Of a stretch of 64,000 nucleotides of DNA, positions 24,101 through 34,496 are shown in pieces. The notes under the pieces are model-generated. The model saw only the letters and a list, made by a program, of their open reading frames with translations. It had not been told where the DNA came from and made no database searches. This DNA is from Cotesia glomerata. Its lineage: Eukaryota > Arthropoda > Insecta > Hymenoptera > Braconidae. Positions within the stretch are counted from its first letter, which is position 1; each line of letters starts with the position of its first letter. Position numbers and translations under genes: made by a program. The stretch is taken from NCBI RefSeq assembly GCF_020080835.1, contig NC_058160.1, positions 16,417,152 to 16,481,151 on the forward strand. The letters run 5' to 3'.

Positions 24101-25762
24101 TTTCCCAGCCCGAGCACAGATATTATGGGAAAATCACAAAGATTCAATGACTGATGATATATTGCATCAACATCGTATACGGTGCCACGATCTAACCATA
24201 ATATTCAGCGACGAAATGTACAATGAAGCATTGATTGCTATTGAGGATCTTTGCATTGTCATTGCCAACTTACCACTTAGTAATTTCGGTATGAATTCGC
24301 CAAATCGAACTGCATCTGATTTAATAAATACTGAAATGAATCGTGAACTGCAGTACAGTACTGTAGAAATAGCAGCGATTGTTGCCCGCAATGTCCCACT
24401 AATGAATGAGGAACCATTTATGATCGCATTATGCTCGCAGTTTCAGCTGGACAAGGTGGGTTCTTCTTTTTGGATGCACCGGGTGGAACTGGCAAAACAT
24501 TCGTTATTTTGCTAATTCTTGCTGAAATACGATCAAATAATGGCATCGCATTGGCCGTTGCATCATCGAGCATTGCAGCAACTTTATTGGATGGAGGTAG
24601 AACAGCTCATTCAGTATTTAAGCTGCCACTAAATATTCAGAATAACCCTGACGCAGTATGCAACATTAAGAAACAATCGTCCATGGCCACTGTGCTGAAA
24701 CGGTGTAAAATTATTATCTGGGATGAATGTACTATGGCACACAAACATTCACTTGAGGCGTTGAACAGGACATTGAAAGATATTAAAAACAGTGACAAAC
24801 TATTTGGCGGAACTCTGTTGGTCCTTTCAGGTGATTTTAGACAAACACTTCCCGTCATTTCACGTTCAACATACGCTGATGAAATCAACGCCTGCTTAAA
24901 ATCATCGACATTGTGACGTAATGTTGAAATAATACAGCTGAAAGTAAATATGCGCGTTCAAATGCTTTAAGATCCATCCGCTGAAACATTTTCAGAACAA
25001 CTCTTAGATATCGGTGATGGAAAAGTTGCTATAGATGAAACTGGATACGTAAAATTACCGACCGATTTATGCACAATCGCTGATTCGCAAGATACTCTCA
25101 TTGAACAAATATTTCCCGATGTACACACACAGTACATAAATCATGAGTGGCTTGCAGAAAGAGCGATTTCAGCGGCAAAAAATGTAGACGTTGACAATTT
25201 AAATCTGAAGATACAAATGTTGTTGCCAGGGAACTTGGTATCATATAAATCTATTGATACAGTTTGCGACGACAGCGAAGCAGTAAACTTTCCCACAGAG
25301 TTTTTGAACTCACTGGATTTGCCAGGCATGCCATCGCATAATTTACAATTAAAGGTTAGATCTCCAATTATCTTGCTTCGTAATTTGAACCCGCCCCGGC
25401 TGTGCAACGGTACGCGATTAGTCATTCAAAAATTAATGAAAAACGTGATCGAAGCCAGGATTTTAAATGGCAAGTTCAGAGGTGAAAATATACTCATACC
25501 ACGGATTCCTATTATACCTACAGATGTGCCAATTCAATTCAAACGTATTCAGTTTCCGATTAGATTGGCATTTGCAATGACTATCAACAAATCCCAAGGT
25601 CAAACGATGTCTGTTTGTGGATTAGATTTGATAACACCATGTTTTTCAGACGGACAATTATACATGGCATGCTCTCGAGTGGGTAAACCATCCAGTTTGT
25701 TTGTGTTAGCTAAAGATGGACTAACAAAAAATATTGTTCACGCTATAGCATTAAGAGATTGA
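21194..25762 (+). pseudogene. Helitron Rep-helicase gene, copy 1 (two exons, broken)
   Basis: The product would nick and join DNA through an HUH nuclease and unwind it with a Pif1-type SF1 helicase. Exon 1 is 21194-22343 (start MPRKRKGADLSRS, with a CPHC-type zinc-binding block). Exon 2 starts at 22445. The Rep domain shows FITFTCNPKWPEI, the intact HUH site in GLPHAHILVW, and the tyrosine motif YICKYVHKG. The helicase shows DAPGGTGKT (Walker A), IIWDECTMAH (Walker B), GDFRQTLPV and TINKSQGQTM, and ends ...ACSRVGKP...ALRD. Breaks: a roughly 37-base deletion at about 23998, a loss of about 7 bases near 24416, and stops at 24914 and 24968. Before decay this would be about 1.5 thousand residues. 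Confidence 0.9.
22344..22444 (+). other. Spliceosomal intron in Helitron copy 1
   Basis: The donor is CAG|GTACTT and the acceptor is ATTACAG|GAG, 101 bases apart. Removing the segment joins the codons for DPVS-G-AETNK in frame, exactly as in copy 2, where a 102-base intron lies at the same place. Without removal the frame ends soon after 22344. Confidence 0.85.
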
Positions 25763-25953
25763 TATTGTTTAATAGTGTTACTGTCGTAATTGTTTAATTA
25801 ATGATATATAATTTTAAGGAATAAATTATAATAACTTAAAAATAATGTTTGCCTTTTGTTATTTTTATATTCCCTCATCGTTCACAGCGCTCCATGCTTA
25901 TTTCACGCATATACCACATTCTTACATACATACAATATGTATATATTGTATAT
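25763..25953 (+). other. Helitron copy 1 3' untranslated region, part 1
   Basis: AT-rich. CATCGTTCACAGCGCTCCA near 25880 corresponds to CATCGTTCACAGCGCTCCAGG on the minus strand of copy 2 near 44985. This shows that the Helitron continues past the gene up to the solo LTR. Confidence 0.7.
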
Positions 25954-28155
25954 TGTGACATGAGAAAATTTTCTAAAATTTGAAATTCCGAGTTTTAAAA
26001 TTATTAGGTTGGCTAAGCTGAGGAAAAGCAGAGATTCGACGCGCCTGTGTCGCCCCAAGCAGCCTCCCGATCAGAATGACAAGCTCGAGGTAAAATTAGT
26101 AAAAGAAAACGCGCCGAATTTAAATTAAAAATTCAAATAAAAAGAATACCGGAATGAGTGTGAACTATTGTTGAATGCATGAGTGAGTGAGACTAGACTA
26201 TAGCGATCAGACGACCCGCGAATTTCTACGAGCCATCGACGATCAACGTGACATCTGGCCGCGAGGATAGAACGACGAGAAAATTTGAACGGACCAATGA
26301 CGACGGAGAGCGACCAACAACAAGTATGCGAGGCGCCATCTGAACACGAGGCTGATCACTAATCGAAGTATCGACCAATCATCGATCGCAACGGAATACT
26401 GGACGCATCCCGGAATACAACGGCCGGCTAGAAGAAGCTGTAAGCTGATTGGATGCGAGTTTTTGGAACGAACCGAAAAAAGAAAGAGCATGGGTTGCCG
26501 AGGAGGCAGCCATATTAGCAATTAATTCTGATCTGGACGCCGTGACTGTGGCATCGTGCCGTTCTATTTTGATTATTTTTGCTGTTGAGTTTTTTTATAA
26601 ATTTGTCGCTGACGTGAGTACGATTGTGTACATTATTGTGAAATATTTCGCTGAATTGTTTTGGACACTACGACCCCGGACACGCCATCGCCGAGATATC
26701 GACGCTCTTCCGTCAGTTTTGCCGCCAACTCCGTCTACTTGGTCAGCATCGCCCGAGACGTCTACGGTAGCTGCAGGGTAAGTCTGGTCGCTGTCTTTAT
26801 TAGCCCCAGGGTGTCATCACCGCGAATTTCGTCGTGTTAAAATAATTTGTTTATAATTCGAGTTGCACGGAATTAAAGAAATTCCGTGCGGTATTTTTGA
26901 AGCTTAGTGACGACACTCTGCGGCACGGTACCGTTGAGTCACGTGTTTGTGTGTGTGGAATTTTTGGTCGGGATTATAAGTACTGCTTACCTACCTCGAG
27001 CTTCAAATACCCGACAAAGCGGCTTAGTAAAGTGCTTTGTAAAATAAGTTGACGAATTCGAATACTTCGCATAATTTGTCTTTTTTTTCTTGTCATTGTT
27101 GAACCATTTGACGATTTGAATTATTTTGGATAATTTTGAGATCTTTATTAGGTTTTTGCGATTGAAATTATTGGTTGAATTTTGCGATTGAAATTATTAT
27201 ATTTTTTTTTAATAAAAAAAAAAGAGAAGACTTCGTAGATAAATTTTGCTGTTGCGATTTTTGATAAAGATTTGCGATTGAGATTTTGTTATTAAATTTG
27301 GCAATTGAAATTTTTGATAAAATTTTGCGATTGAAATTTTTAATAAAATTTTGCGATTGGAATAATTATTTCCTTTTAAAAATTTTTTTGAATAAATTTG
27401 GCGAGTTGAATTAATTATTTGTTTTGAAATTTTGAATAAATGTTGCGAATTGAATTAATTATTTGTTTTGACAATTTGAATAAATTTTGCGAGATGAAGT
27501 AATTATTTGTTTTGAAATTTTGAATAAATTTTGCGAATTGAATTAAGTATTTGTTTTGACAATTCAAATAAATTCTGCGAATTGAATTAATTATTTGTTT
27601 TGAAATTTTGAATAAATTTTGCGAGTTGAATTATTTATTCGTTTCGAAATTTGTTGAAGCATTTTGGCGAACCGACATTTTATTTATTTTGTTTGAAAGA
27701 AAGGGCTTTGTAATTTTTATTTTTGGTTACTCGAATTTCTTTCTAGAATTTGGTTTATTTTGAAATGTTGAATCATTGCGTTAGCACTAGTCTTGCGTTA
27801 GAATTATTTTTGCGTTAAATAATTTTTGTTATTAATGCGACATTGCCGACAGTATATATTTGTTGTTGAATAAACCGTTGTTGGATTAGAATTGCACGCC
27901 TCAATTATTTTTTTTAATTGTTGTTGCTCTGATTAACCGATCCTATCGTCCCATTTCGATTTCTTTGTTCGTCGATTGCCGTGATTCGATTTTTGAATCT
28001 CTTCAACACCGACCCGCCGCCCACGAAGATCCACCGCCAGATCGACCCGTGGAACATTGAGTTCCTGGCGCCCAACCAAATATACGAACCAGGTAAGCCA
28101 ATTTTTTTGGCTGACCTGATCCGGCCCTGTCGACGCCAGTGCCGGAAAAGGCATC

Positions 28156-28158
<3 letters not shown>
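25954..28158 (+). mobile_element. Solo LTR, about 2.2 kb, inserted in Helitron copy 1
   Basis: The insert starts TGTGACATG and ends GGCATCACA, so it has the TG...CA ends and the short inverted termini (TGTGA/TCACA) of an LTR. It is flanked by ATAT (25950-25953 and 28159-28162). Helitron sequence resumes beyond it, as alignment with copy 2 shows. A possible polyadenylation signal, GAATAAACC, lies near 27868. A GT-rich splice donor follows GCTGCAGG near 26777. A frame at 26449-26781 has no domain. No internal gag or pol remains, so it is probably a solo LTR left by recombination. LTRs of this length are uncommon. Confidence 0.6.
27402..27660 (+). repeat. Minisatellite in the solo LTR, 44-bp period
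   Basis: Six units containing GCGARTTGAATTAATTATTTG and TTGAATAAAT begin at 27402, 27445, 27489, 27533, 27577 and 27621. Looser relatives (TTTTGCGATTGAAATT) extend the array upstream to about 27150. Confidence 0.9.

Positions 28159-28162
<4 letters not shown>

Positions 28163-28231
<69 letters not shown>
28163..28231 (+). repeat. (TA)n microsatellite
   Basis: A TA run between the solo LTR and the remaining Helitron 3' tail. It may have grown from the LTR target site. Confidence 0.95.
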
Positions 28232-28233
<2 letters not shown>

Positions 28234-28361
28234 GTGTATACACATTCTAACATACATACATACTTACAATAAGTAAGCTATTTTTTGTCTACACTAGAAA
28301 TTACTAGGAAATTATTTATATGGCAAAACAACGTTTGCCGGGTCAGCTAGTATATATATAT

Positions 28362-29186
28362 TGAGACACTACAAAATGTCCCGATGTTATCAGCCTGGCG
28401 AACTACCACCCGAAATTTTCGTTACCGACACTAGCTAAATTAATGTGTAGCCCCGTGACGTCACAAGACGACACGAGGAGGGAAAAATCAGCTACGAACC
28501 TCAAAACTTGAGCGATGATCGACACTTCGATCCATCCCCCGGTGTCAACCACCACGCAAAATATTTCTTAGTCATTTTACTACTATTACCACTATTACTG
28601 CTATTAGGTGACTACTCACCAAAATCTCAATTAATCTAAAAGTTTATTATTTAATTTAATATTCTGTATTATTTTCTATTAAAATTATTATTTTTCGCAT
28701 CAGGTGATTACTCACCACGCTCACTAGTATTATTACTAAATTAGTTATAATCTTAAATGCAAGTGTTCTGTTTCATAAATATTTCGTTACCGAAATATTA
28801 TAAGTCTTGTTTAAAGTGTTGATTTGGTGAAATAAAGTTAAGTTCATTGTTATCACCGCTATACACTATTACTAAACTACCACTATTCACCTATTTATTT
28901 ACTACGACTATCTATCTACAACCTGCCAAAGGGTCAATCAAAGACGAAGGGTCATCGTTGCAGTTAAAATTTGTAAGTAATTAAAATAAATTGACTGGCA
29001 CGCGTGAAAACTTCTGTCTCAAACTAATAAAATCATCTAAAGACAAAGACACTCATTGGTTCACGGGAGCGGAATATCCCAGAGCAGCGAATCCTAATTT
29101 TTAGAAGTTTAGACGATTATTTCTTATCCGCGAGATTTAATGGTCTAAATAATTAAATTTTAAATTAACTAAAATTTAGTGTTTTA
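28362..29186 (+). repeat. Gypsy-1 5' LTR
   Basis: The LTR begins TGAGACACTACAAAATGTCC and ends TTTAGTGTTTTA. Its partner at 33577-34401 has the same length and ends CAGTGTTTCA. The inverted termini are TGAGACAC and GTGTTTCA. The flanks are TA-rich on both sides. Confidence 0.9.
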
Positions 29187-29187
29187 A

Positions 29188-29205
29188 TGGCGCCCGAACA
29201 GGGAC
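29188..29205 (+). promoter_or_regulatory. Primer binding site, tRNA-Lys type
   Basis: TGGCGCCCGAACAGGGAC follows the LTR by one base. This 18-mer is complementary to the 3' end of a lysine tRNA (the Lys3 type used by some retroviruses). It would prime minus-strand DNA synthesis. Confidence 0.9.
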
Positions 29206-30232
29206 GCTGCTCTCAAATAAATGTCGTCTATTCCCTGTAAAGTTAGAAATTTACAAATTCATCTTTTATAGAATTAAAAATTCATTAATTATATAATACT
29301 TTACAGAAAATTGACTTAAAATTTAATTAACAAAATTTTTGTTAAAAAAAAAAAAAAAATTACCAAATTCATCTAAATAGTGAAATTTTTGTTATATAAA
29401 TTCGTAAATTTATAAAATTAATTTTCCAAATTGACAAAATTTCTCACGTTCTCATATTAATTCATTTAGTTTAAGCATCATAAATTGAAAATATTCCTAT
29501 TGTACTATAAATTGTAAAATTATAATCCTATTATTGTAAAGATAATTATGCTGATGTCATAGCTGAGAAGTACTCTCAGTAAAATTTGTCAAAAGCATTT
29601 CCAGTGTTAAATTTATCAGTATACAAATCTTTACAAGGTTATTGTCTAATACACTTTGTGTGCCGGGTCATAAGCCATCAACACGTTGCATACTCGAACT
29701 CAAGTAAAACACAACTCAAGGTCATTTCACGTGTATATTCTTAGAAAAATCGTTTGTCGTATACTACGTATTGAAACTCGGAAATAAAATAAATTCTTTT
29801 ATTTCTCCATGAAATATCTTTTGTTCAGTTGAGCCGGAACTAAACCTTTCATCTAAAATAAATATTAGAAAGTATTTCACTATCGAAACTAAATCTCTTA
29901 TCTGATTTTATTTTCAAAATAAACATTTAGTAGAAAATATTTTATTATTAAAATTAGATATCGCCGTTAAAATAATTTATTTTATTTAGCTTTGCAGTTC
30001 GAATTTCGATAATAATAATATTAATATTATTATACTTAACGTTAAAATTTAGGGATTAAATTAATAACACCGAGTATCGAAGACTCATTAAATAAATTTG
30101 GGATCATAAAATTAATTCTGAATACGTCACCGAGAAAGATAATCATTGGGAAAATTCTTTGTCAGGTGTGTCATCAAAACTTAATACACCCGGAAAACAA
30201 TTAAATAAAATTTAATATTCGAATTATCCAAA
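29206..30232 (+). other. Gypsy-1 leader
   Basis: About 1.0 kb of AT-rich leader lies between the primer site and gag, with no coding frame of note. Packaging signals would be expected here but none can be named. Confidence 0.6.
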
Positions 30233-32179
30233 ATGCTTCCTCGTATGCCAGTACATCGATTTTCGGTACCCGTCAGCAGTAATGCGAATCAGATCTCACA
30301 AAACTCTAATCCAGTGATATCTAGCCACAATTTATTAAATTTTAACCCGACTCAAGCCCCTAGTACAATTCTCTATCCACAACTACTAGAAGATTTACTT
30401 GAACTGGACAACTCACACAACGATCTGCACAATAGCACCGGTTACAATAACACCGACCCTATCCAATTAGTCCGCGATAACGTAAGTGGAGTACAACAGT
30501 TAGTTGACCCCGCAAGTACGAACGGCAACGATACAGGCAGGGTACAAGACCCAGTAAATTCAAATGACAATAACGCAAATAGGTCTTCAAACCCCGAAAA
30601 TTCAACTAGCGCGACTCAAACAGTTGAGGATGTAGTTAGACAGTTGAGAGCTGAAAATTACGCCTGGAAAGTAGCATATCACCAATTGATGCCACCCTTT
30701 GCCAGTACCCTAGCTCGAACGATGTCCGACACTGTAAATAACCATAATAATCACGTTAACGAGACATATGCATTTCAGCCGCGGGAATTATTCCCAAGTT
30801 CAAATTTTTCAGCAGCAAATCACTCCCTGCCGCCCGCGCCTTGCTTTCCTCCTCTGAGTATTCCTCCTCCCTTCACAGCACAGAACCCAACTCTTAGTGG
30901 CGCTGCGCGTTTACCGTACGCGCCGCTGTCTGCCCCACCACTCATACCGCCGATGCCTCAGCATATACCAGCGACTCATGTACAATCACACACCACGTTG
31001 CCGTATATAACTCAAACATATACAGCACCACCAATGCCATACTACGTACCCAGTTCACACGTACAATCACACACTTCTGCACCTCACTTGACACACACAT
31101 ATACAGCACCGATCACTTCTTTCCATGCGCCTGCCGTGCAGACACAACAACACACATATACTATTCCAGGCATAGTCCCAAGCGCTGCTCCCTCGTATAT
31201 GTACCCGAGTACAATTGTACCCCTACGGACTAATGATATTTGCCGAACTGCAAAATCGTGGAATGTATTTTTCTCTCCACGCAATTCATCTGTAAAGTTA
31301 GACGCCAAAAAATTTGTTAAAACATTAGAACAGCGAATGGTCAGTAATGACATTCCTCTAGATAACTTTAGGCCAGTAGTAGCTTCAACTTTAACCGGTA
31401 ATATTTTAGACTGGTACTATCAAAATGAACATTTATTTATTGACTGGTCAGTATTTAAAACACACTTCAAAGTGTGGCAAACCCACCAATCAGATGAGAC
31501 CTTTTTACAAGAAATTTATTCATATCGGCAAGCCGACGATGAACAAGGAGCTGCATTTATTAATCGAATGCAAAGCGCGTTTGCTCAATTAGAAGAGCCA
31601 TTACCCGAAAGCCGACAAGTAAAAATTATTATCCAAAAATTTAATTCTAAATTTTTATTTAAATTTGCGAAAGAACAAATTAATACTTATTCAACGTTAT
31701 ACCAACGCGTTGGCACATGGCAATCGATTATGGATACCTGTAATTCACCTAAACCGGAACAACCAAGTAAACCAAAAACACAAAATCAGAATTACACTAA
31801 ATCAAGAACGCGAATGAATGCCGTTACCGATGTAGATCCAGATCAAGACGCGTCAATCACTGAAAATAATGAAGAAACAACTTTAGACGCGGTCTCAATA
31901 AATAAACAATTTAATTCGCGTAAAGAAAATCCAAAAAACGACACCTCAGACGTGATCGTGTCTTCGATAAATGATCTCCAGGCCGCGATGCAAGGCATGT
32001 TTGAGAACTTACAAAAAATACTCTCTTCACCACCAGCTTCCGCACCTTGTGCACGCTGTGGACGTTATGGACATACAGCTGATAAATGTTGCGCGAAAAC
32101 CACCGACGAAATTCGGGCTAGGGCCGGTTTACCACCGCTACCACAGTTACCGAGGAACCCGGAGCCAAAAAACGAGTAG
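30233..32179 (+). CDS. gag: Gypsy-1 Gag, 648 residues, intact
   Basis: Gag would form the virus-like particle and bind element RNA. The ATG at 30233 (CAAAATGC) follows the leader and starts an uninterrupted frame. Residues about 1-200 are Asn/Ser-rich. Residues about 200-330 are Pro-, His- and Thr-rich, with a repeated HVQSHT and TYTAP pattern. A capsid-like region follows (about 340-510, with DWYYQNEHLFIDWSVFK). One CCHC zinc knuckle, CARCGRYGHTADKC, lies at about residue 612 and fits CX2CX4HX4C. The frame ends one codon after an A-AAA-AAC heptamer that would shift ribosomes into protease-pol. The Pro-rich stretch is longer than in most Gypsy Gags. The frame may still be functional, unlike the rest of the element. 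Confidence 0.85.
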   Translation: MLPRMPVHRFSVPVSSNANQISQNSNPVISSHNLLNFNPTQAPSTILYPQLLEDLLELDNSHNDLHNSTGYNNTDPIQLVRDNVSGVQQLVDPASTNGNDTGRVQDPVNSNDNNANRSSNPENSTSATQTVEDVVRQLRAENYAWKVAYHQLMPPFASTLARTMSDTVNNHNNHVNETYAFQPRELFPSSNFSAANHSLPPAPCFPPLSIPPPFTAQNPTLSGAARLPYAPLSAPPLIPPMPQHIPATHVQSHTTLPYITQTYTAPPMPYYVPSSHVQSHTSAPHLTHTYTAPITSFHAPAVQTQQHTYTIPGIVPSAAPSYMYPSTIVPLRTNDICRTAKSWNVFFSPRNSSVKLDAKKFVKTLEQRMVSNDIPLDNFRPVVASTLTGNILDWYYQNEHLFIDWSVFKTHFKVWQTHQSDETFLQEIYSYRQADDEQGAAFINRMQSAFAQLEEPLPESRQVKIIIQKFNSKFLFKFAKEQINTYSTLYQRVGTWQSIMDTCNSPKPEQPSKPKTQNQNYTKSRTRMNAVTDVDPDQDASITENNEETTLDAVSINKQFNSRKENPKNDTSDVIVSSINDLQAAMQGMFENLQKILSSPPASAPCARCGRYGHTADKCCAKTTDEIRARAGLPPLPQLPRNPEPKNE

Positions 32180-32213
32180 ACGCCCTGGTGTATCCCTCTA
32201 CAGCAGCCAGGGC
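32167..32213 (+). promoter_or_regulatory. Programmed -1 frameshift cassette between gag and pol
   Basis: A canonical slippery heptamer A-AAA-AAC lies at 32167-32173, in the correct phase of gag (AAA AAC GAG TAG). After an 8-base spacer (32174-32181), a perfect 7-bp stem pairs GCCCTGG (32182-32188) with CCAGGGC (32207-32213) across an 18-base loop. Slipping back one base reads through the gag stop into the protease frame (KKRVDALVYP...). A pseudoknot is possible but not shown here. Confidence 0.85.
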
Positions 32214-33461
32214 CAAAACCGTTGCAGTAGAGCCAAATAGTACTGCTGAAACAGCCGGCCAAACACACGTTTCGTTTATATCTCCAGCTAATATTTCTGT
32301 AGAGCCAATTAATGACAACTGTAGAGCTAGTACTTCTCAAACATCTGATTTTATACCAGAATCGCCACATTTAAATATCTCAGACTCGGAATACGAAGAT
32401 TATGATGATTTTGATTACGAATCAGACTCGGAATCGGAACTTCCCATTGATTTACCGGAATTAAAAATTAAATCAGACGATGATGAAACACCCAACTGTC
32501 TCATGCAAATACACGGTCTCAATAATCAAAATCGAACATATTTATCGCATACGCAGGCACCAACGCTCGTAAGCCGCATGATTACCGATATTATCATAGG
32601 ACCCTTTCATATTGAAGCTATGTTAGACAGCGGAAGTGAACGAAGTTACATTTCGGAAACCGCGTACAATCGAATCCAAGGCAATGAACTTCAGGAATTA
32701 AGCCCAGTACCGTAGGAATAACGCTAGCCGATTCTGCTTCAACATACACCCGCGGAGGCGCGCCATTTAAAGTAGAACTTAACGGAAAAACCATTTTAAC
32801 CTGGTTAAGTGTATTACCTGGACTATCCACCCCAGTTATTCTCGGTCTAGATTTTTGGCAGTCAGCAGACGTACATGTAGAATCAAAAATAGCCACTTGG
32901 TATTTAGGCGGCAATTCCATAAAACATCAATTTCGTTCCCGCACAAACAAAAGTAAACCGTTATCATTAAACGCTTTATCTTCATCCGAACGATCAGAAT
33001 TAAGTAATTTCCTCGCGGCAGAATTTATTAAAAACAAATCCACCAAGTTAGGAGTTACTGACCAAGTACAACATCACATCGAAGTAACTGACGAAACTCC
33101 AGTACGCTGTAAACCATACCGACGTAGTCAGCCAGTAATGAAAACATTACATGAAAAAGTTGACCAATTACTCGAAAAAGGGTACATTCGACCCTCGAAT
33201 GGTAGCTGGGCTTGTTCACCAGTTATGGTCGCGAAAAAAATTAATACCTGGCGTATGTGTATTGACTATCGTCCTTTAAACAAAGAGACCAAACAATCCG
33301 CGTATCCGTTACCTATCATGCATCGAATTTTATCCAGCCTTCGAGGCACAAAAATTATCTCCACTATTGATCTCAGCGATGCTTTTCATCAAGTATTAGT
33401 TGAAGAAAATAGTCGACACTTTACAGAACATTATATGTTAAAAGCTCGGGAAGGAACGTGA
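32168..33461 (+). pseudogene. pol: Gypsy-1 Pol: protease and partial reverse transcriptase
   Basis: After the -1 shift the frame runs through an acidic linker to an aspartic protease motif, DSGSERSYIS, near 32626. A single-base shift at about 32700-32710 moves the reading into the next frame, which continues to 33461. In it are GLDFWQSADVHVES (the C-terminal protease part), then the Ty3/Gypsy RT start GYIRPSNGSWACSPVMV, MCIDYRPLNKET, YPLPIMHRIL and the first catalytic aspartate in STIDLSDAFHQV. The sequence stops being pol at about 33461. The RT active site, RNase H and integrase are missing. The element cannot transpose by itself. Confidence 0.85.
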
Positions 33462-33492
33462 AAACAACACGAGAAACGGTTCTCCACACAGT

Positions 33493-33565
33493 CTATTTTT
33501 TGTCTACACTAGAAATTACTAGGAAATTATTTATATGGCAAAACAACGTTTGCCGGGTCAGCTAA
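33493..33565 (+). repeat. Duplicated Helitron 3' tail, adjacent to the Gypsy-1 3' LTR
   Basis: CTATTTTTTGTCTACACTAG through GGTCAGCTAA repeats 28278-28350 almost exactly, with the final CTAG changed to CTAA. The same 11-base TA spacer separates both tails from the LTR start. The block 28278-29186 is therefore duplicated as a unit at 33493-34401. Confidence 0.95.
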
Positions 33566-33576
33566 TATATATATAT

Positions 33577-34399
33577 TGAGACACTACAAAATGTCCCGAT
33601 GTTATCAGCCTGGCGAACTACCACCCGAAATTTTCGTTACCGACACTAGCTAAATTAATGTGTAGCCCCGTGACGTCACAAGACGACACGAGGAGGGAAA
33701 AATCAGCTACGAACCTCAAAACTTGAGCGATGATCGACACTTCGATCCATCCCCCGGTGTCAACCACCACGCAAAATATTTCTTAGTCATTTTACTACTA
33801 TTACCACTATTACTGCTATTAGGTGACTACTCACCAAAATCTCAATTAATCTAAAAGTTTATTATTTAATTTAATATTCTGTATTATTTTCTATTAAAAT
33901 TATTATTTTTCGCATCAGGTGATTACTCACCACGCTCACTAGTATTATTACTAAATTAGTTATAATCTTAAATGCAAGTGTTCTGTTTCAGAAATATTTC
34001 GTTACCGAAATATTATAAGTCTTGTTTAAAGTGTTGATTTGGTGAAATAAAGTTAAGTTTATTGTTATCACCGCTATACACTATTACTAAACTACCACTA
34101 TTCACCTATTTATTTACTACGACTATCTATCTACAACCTGCCAAAGGGTCAATCAAAGACGAAGGGTCATCGTTGCAGTTAAAATTTGTAAGTAATTAAA
34201 ATAAATTGACTGGCACGCGTGAGAACTTCTGTCTCAAACTAATAAAATCATCTAAAGACAAAGACACTCATTGGTTCACGGGAGCGGAATATCCCAGAGC
34301 AGCGAATCCTAATTTTTAGAAGTTTAGGCGATTATTTCTTATCCGCGAGATTTAATGGTCTAAATAATTAAATTTTAAATTAAGTAAAATTCAGTGTTT

Positions 34400-34401
<2 letters not shown>
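33577..34401 (+). repeat. Gypsy-1 3' LTR
   Basis: This is an 825-bp copy of the 5' LTR that ends in CAGTGTTTCA before a (TA)n run. No polypurine tract precedes it; Helitron tail sequence is found instead. Confidence 0.9.

Positions 34402-34490
<89 letters not shown>
34402..34490 (+). repeat. (TA)n microsatellite between two Gypsy elements
   Basis: An almost pure TA run of about 88 bases, with one TACA interruption. Confidence 0.95.
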
Positions 34491-34493
<3 letters not shown>

Positions 34494-34496
34494 ATA

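Larger units (their letters stand above)
20139..28350 (+). mobile_element. Helitron copy 1 (rolling-circle transposon), interrupted
   Basis: The 5' end is TCTCGTGTCACAGTTTTCG at 20139. It is followed by CCGAAACGGCTTGACCGATT, which is also present in inverted form at the matching end of copy 2. The 3' end is GGCAAA-ACAACG-TTTGCC, a hairpin, followed by GGGTCAGCTAG at 28340-28350. A solo LTR (25954-28158) sits in the 3' untranslated part, so the element DNA proper is 20139-25953 plus 28159-28350. The single gene encodes a Rep-helicase. Comparison with copy 2 shows the same order throughout. Confidence 0.9.
28362..34401 (+). mobile_element. Gypsy-1, Ty3/Gypsy LTR retrotransposon, internally deleted
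   Basis: Two 825-bp LTRs flank a leader, gag and part of pol. Order: LTR 28362-29186, primer site 29188-29205, gag 30233-32179, protease-RT 32168-33461 (frameshifted), a 31-bp unmatched stretch, a duplicated Helitron tail 33493-33565, and LTR 33577-34401. RNase H and integrase are absent. By eye the LTRs differ at about eight positions (near 1%), so the insertion is young. The second LTR carries the same Helitron-tail flank as the first, so this is not a simple two-ended insertion (see findings). Confidence 0.9.

Noticed and set aside
26449..26781. 110-codon frame in the GC-richer part of the solo LTR
   Set aside because: No recognisable domain, and the frame ends at a position resembling a splice donor. 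I kept it only as a note in the solo LTR finding.
27933..28257. Frames rich in alternating Ile-Tyr
   Set aside because: They translate a (TA)n microsatellite at the end of the solo LTR. Similar cases at 20046-20240, 46044-46359, 53537-53845 and 60364-60591 were rejected for the same reason.
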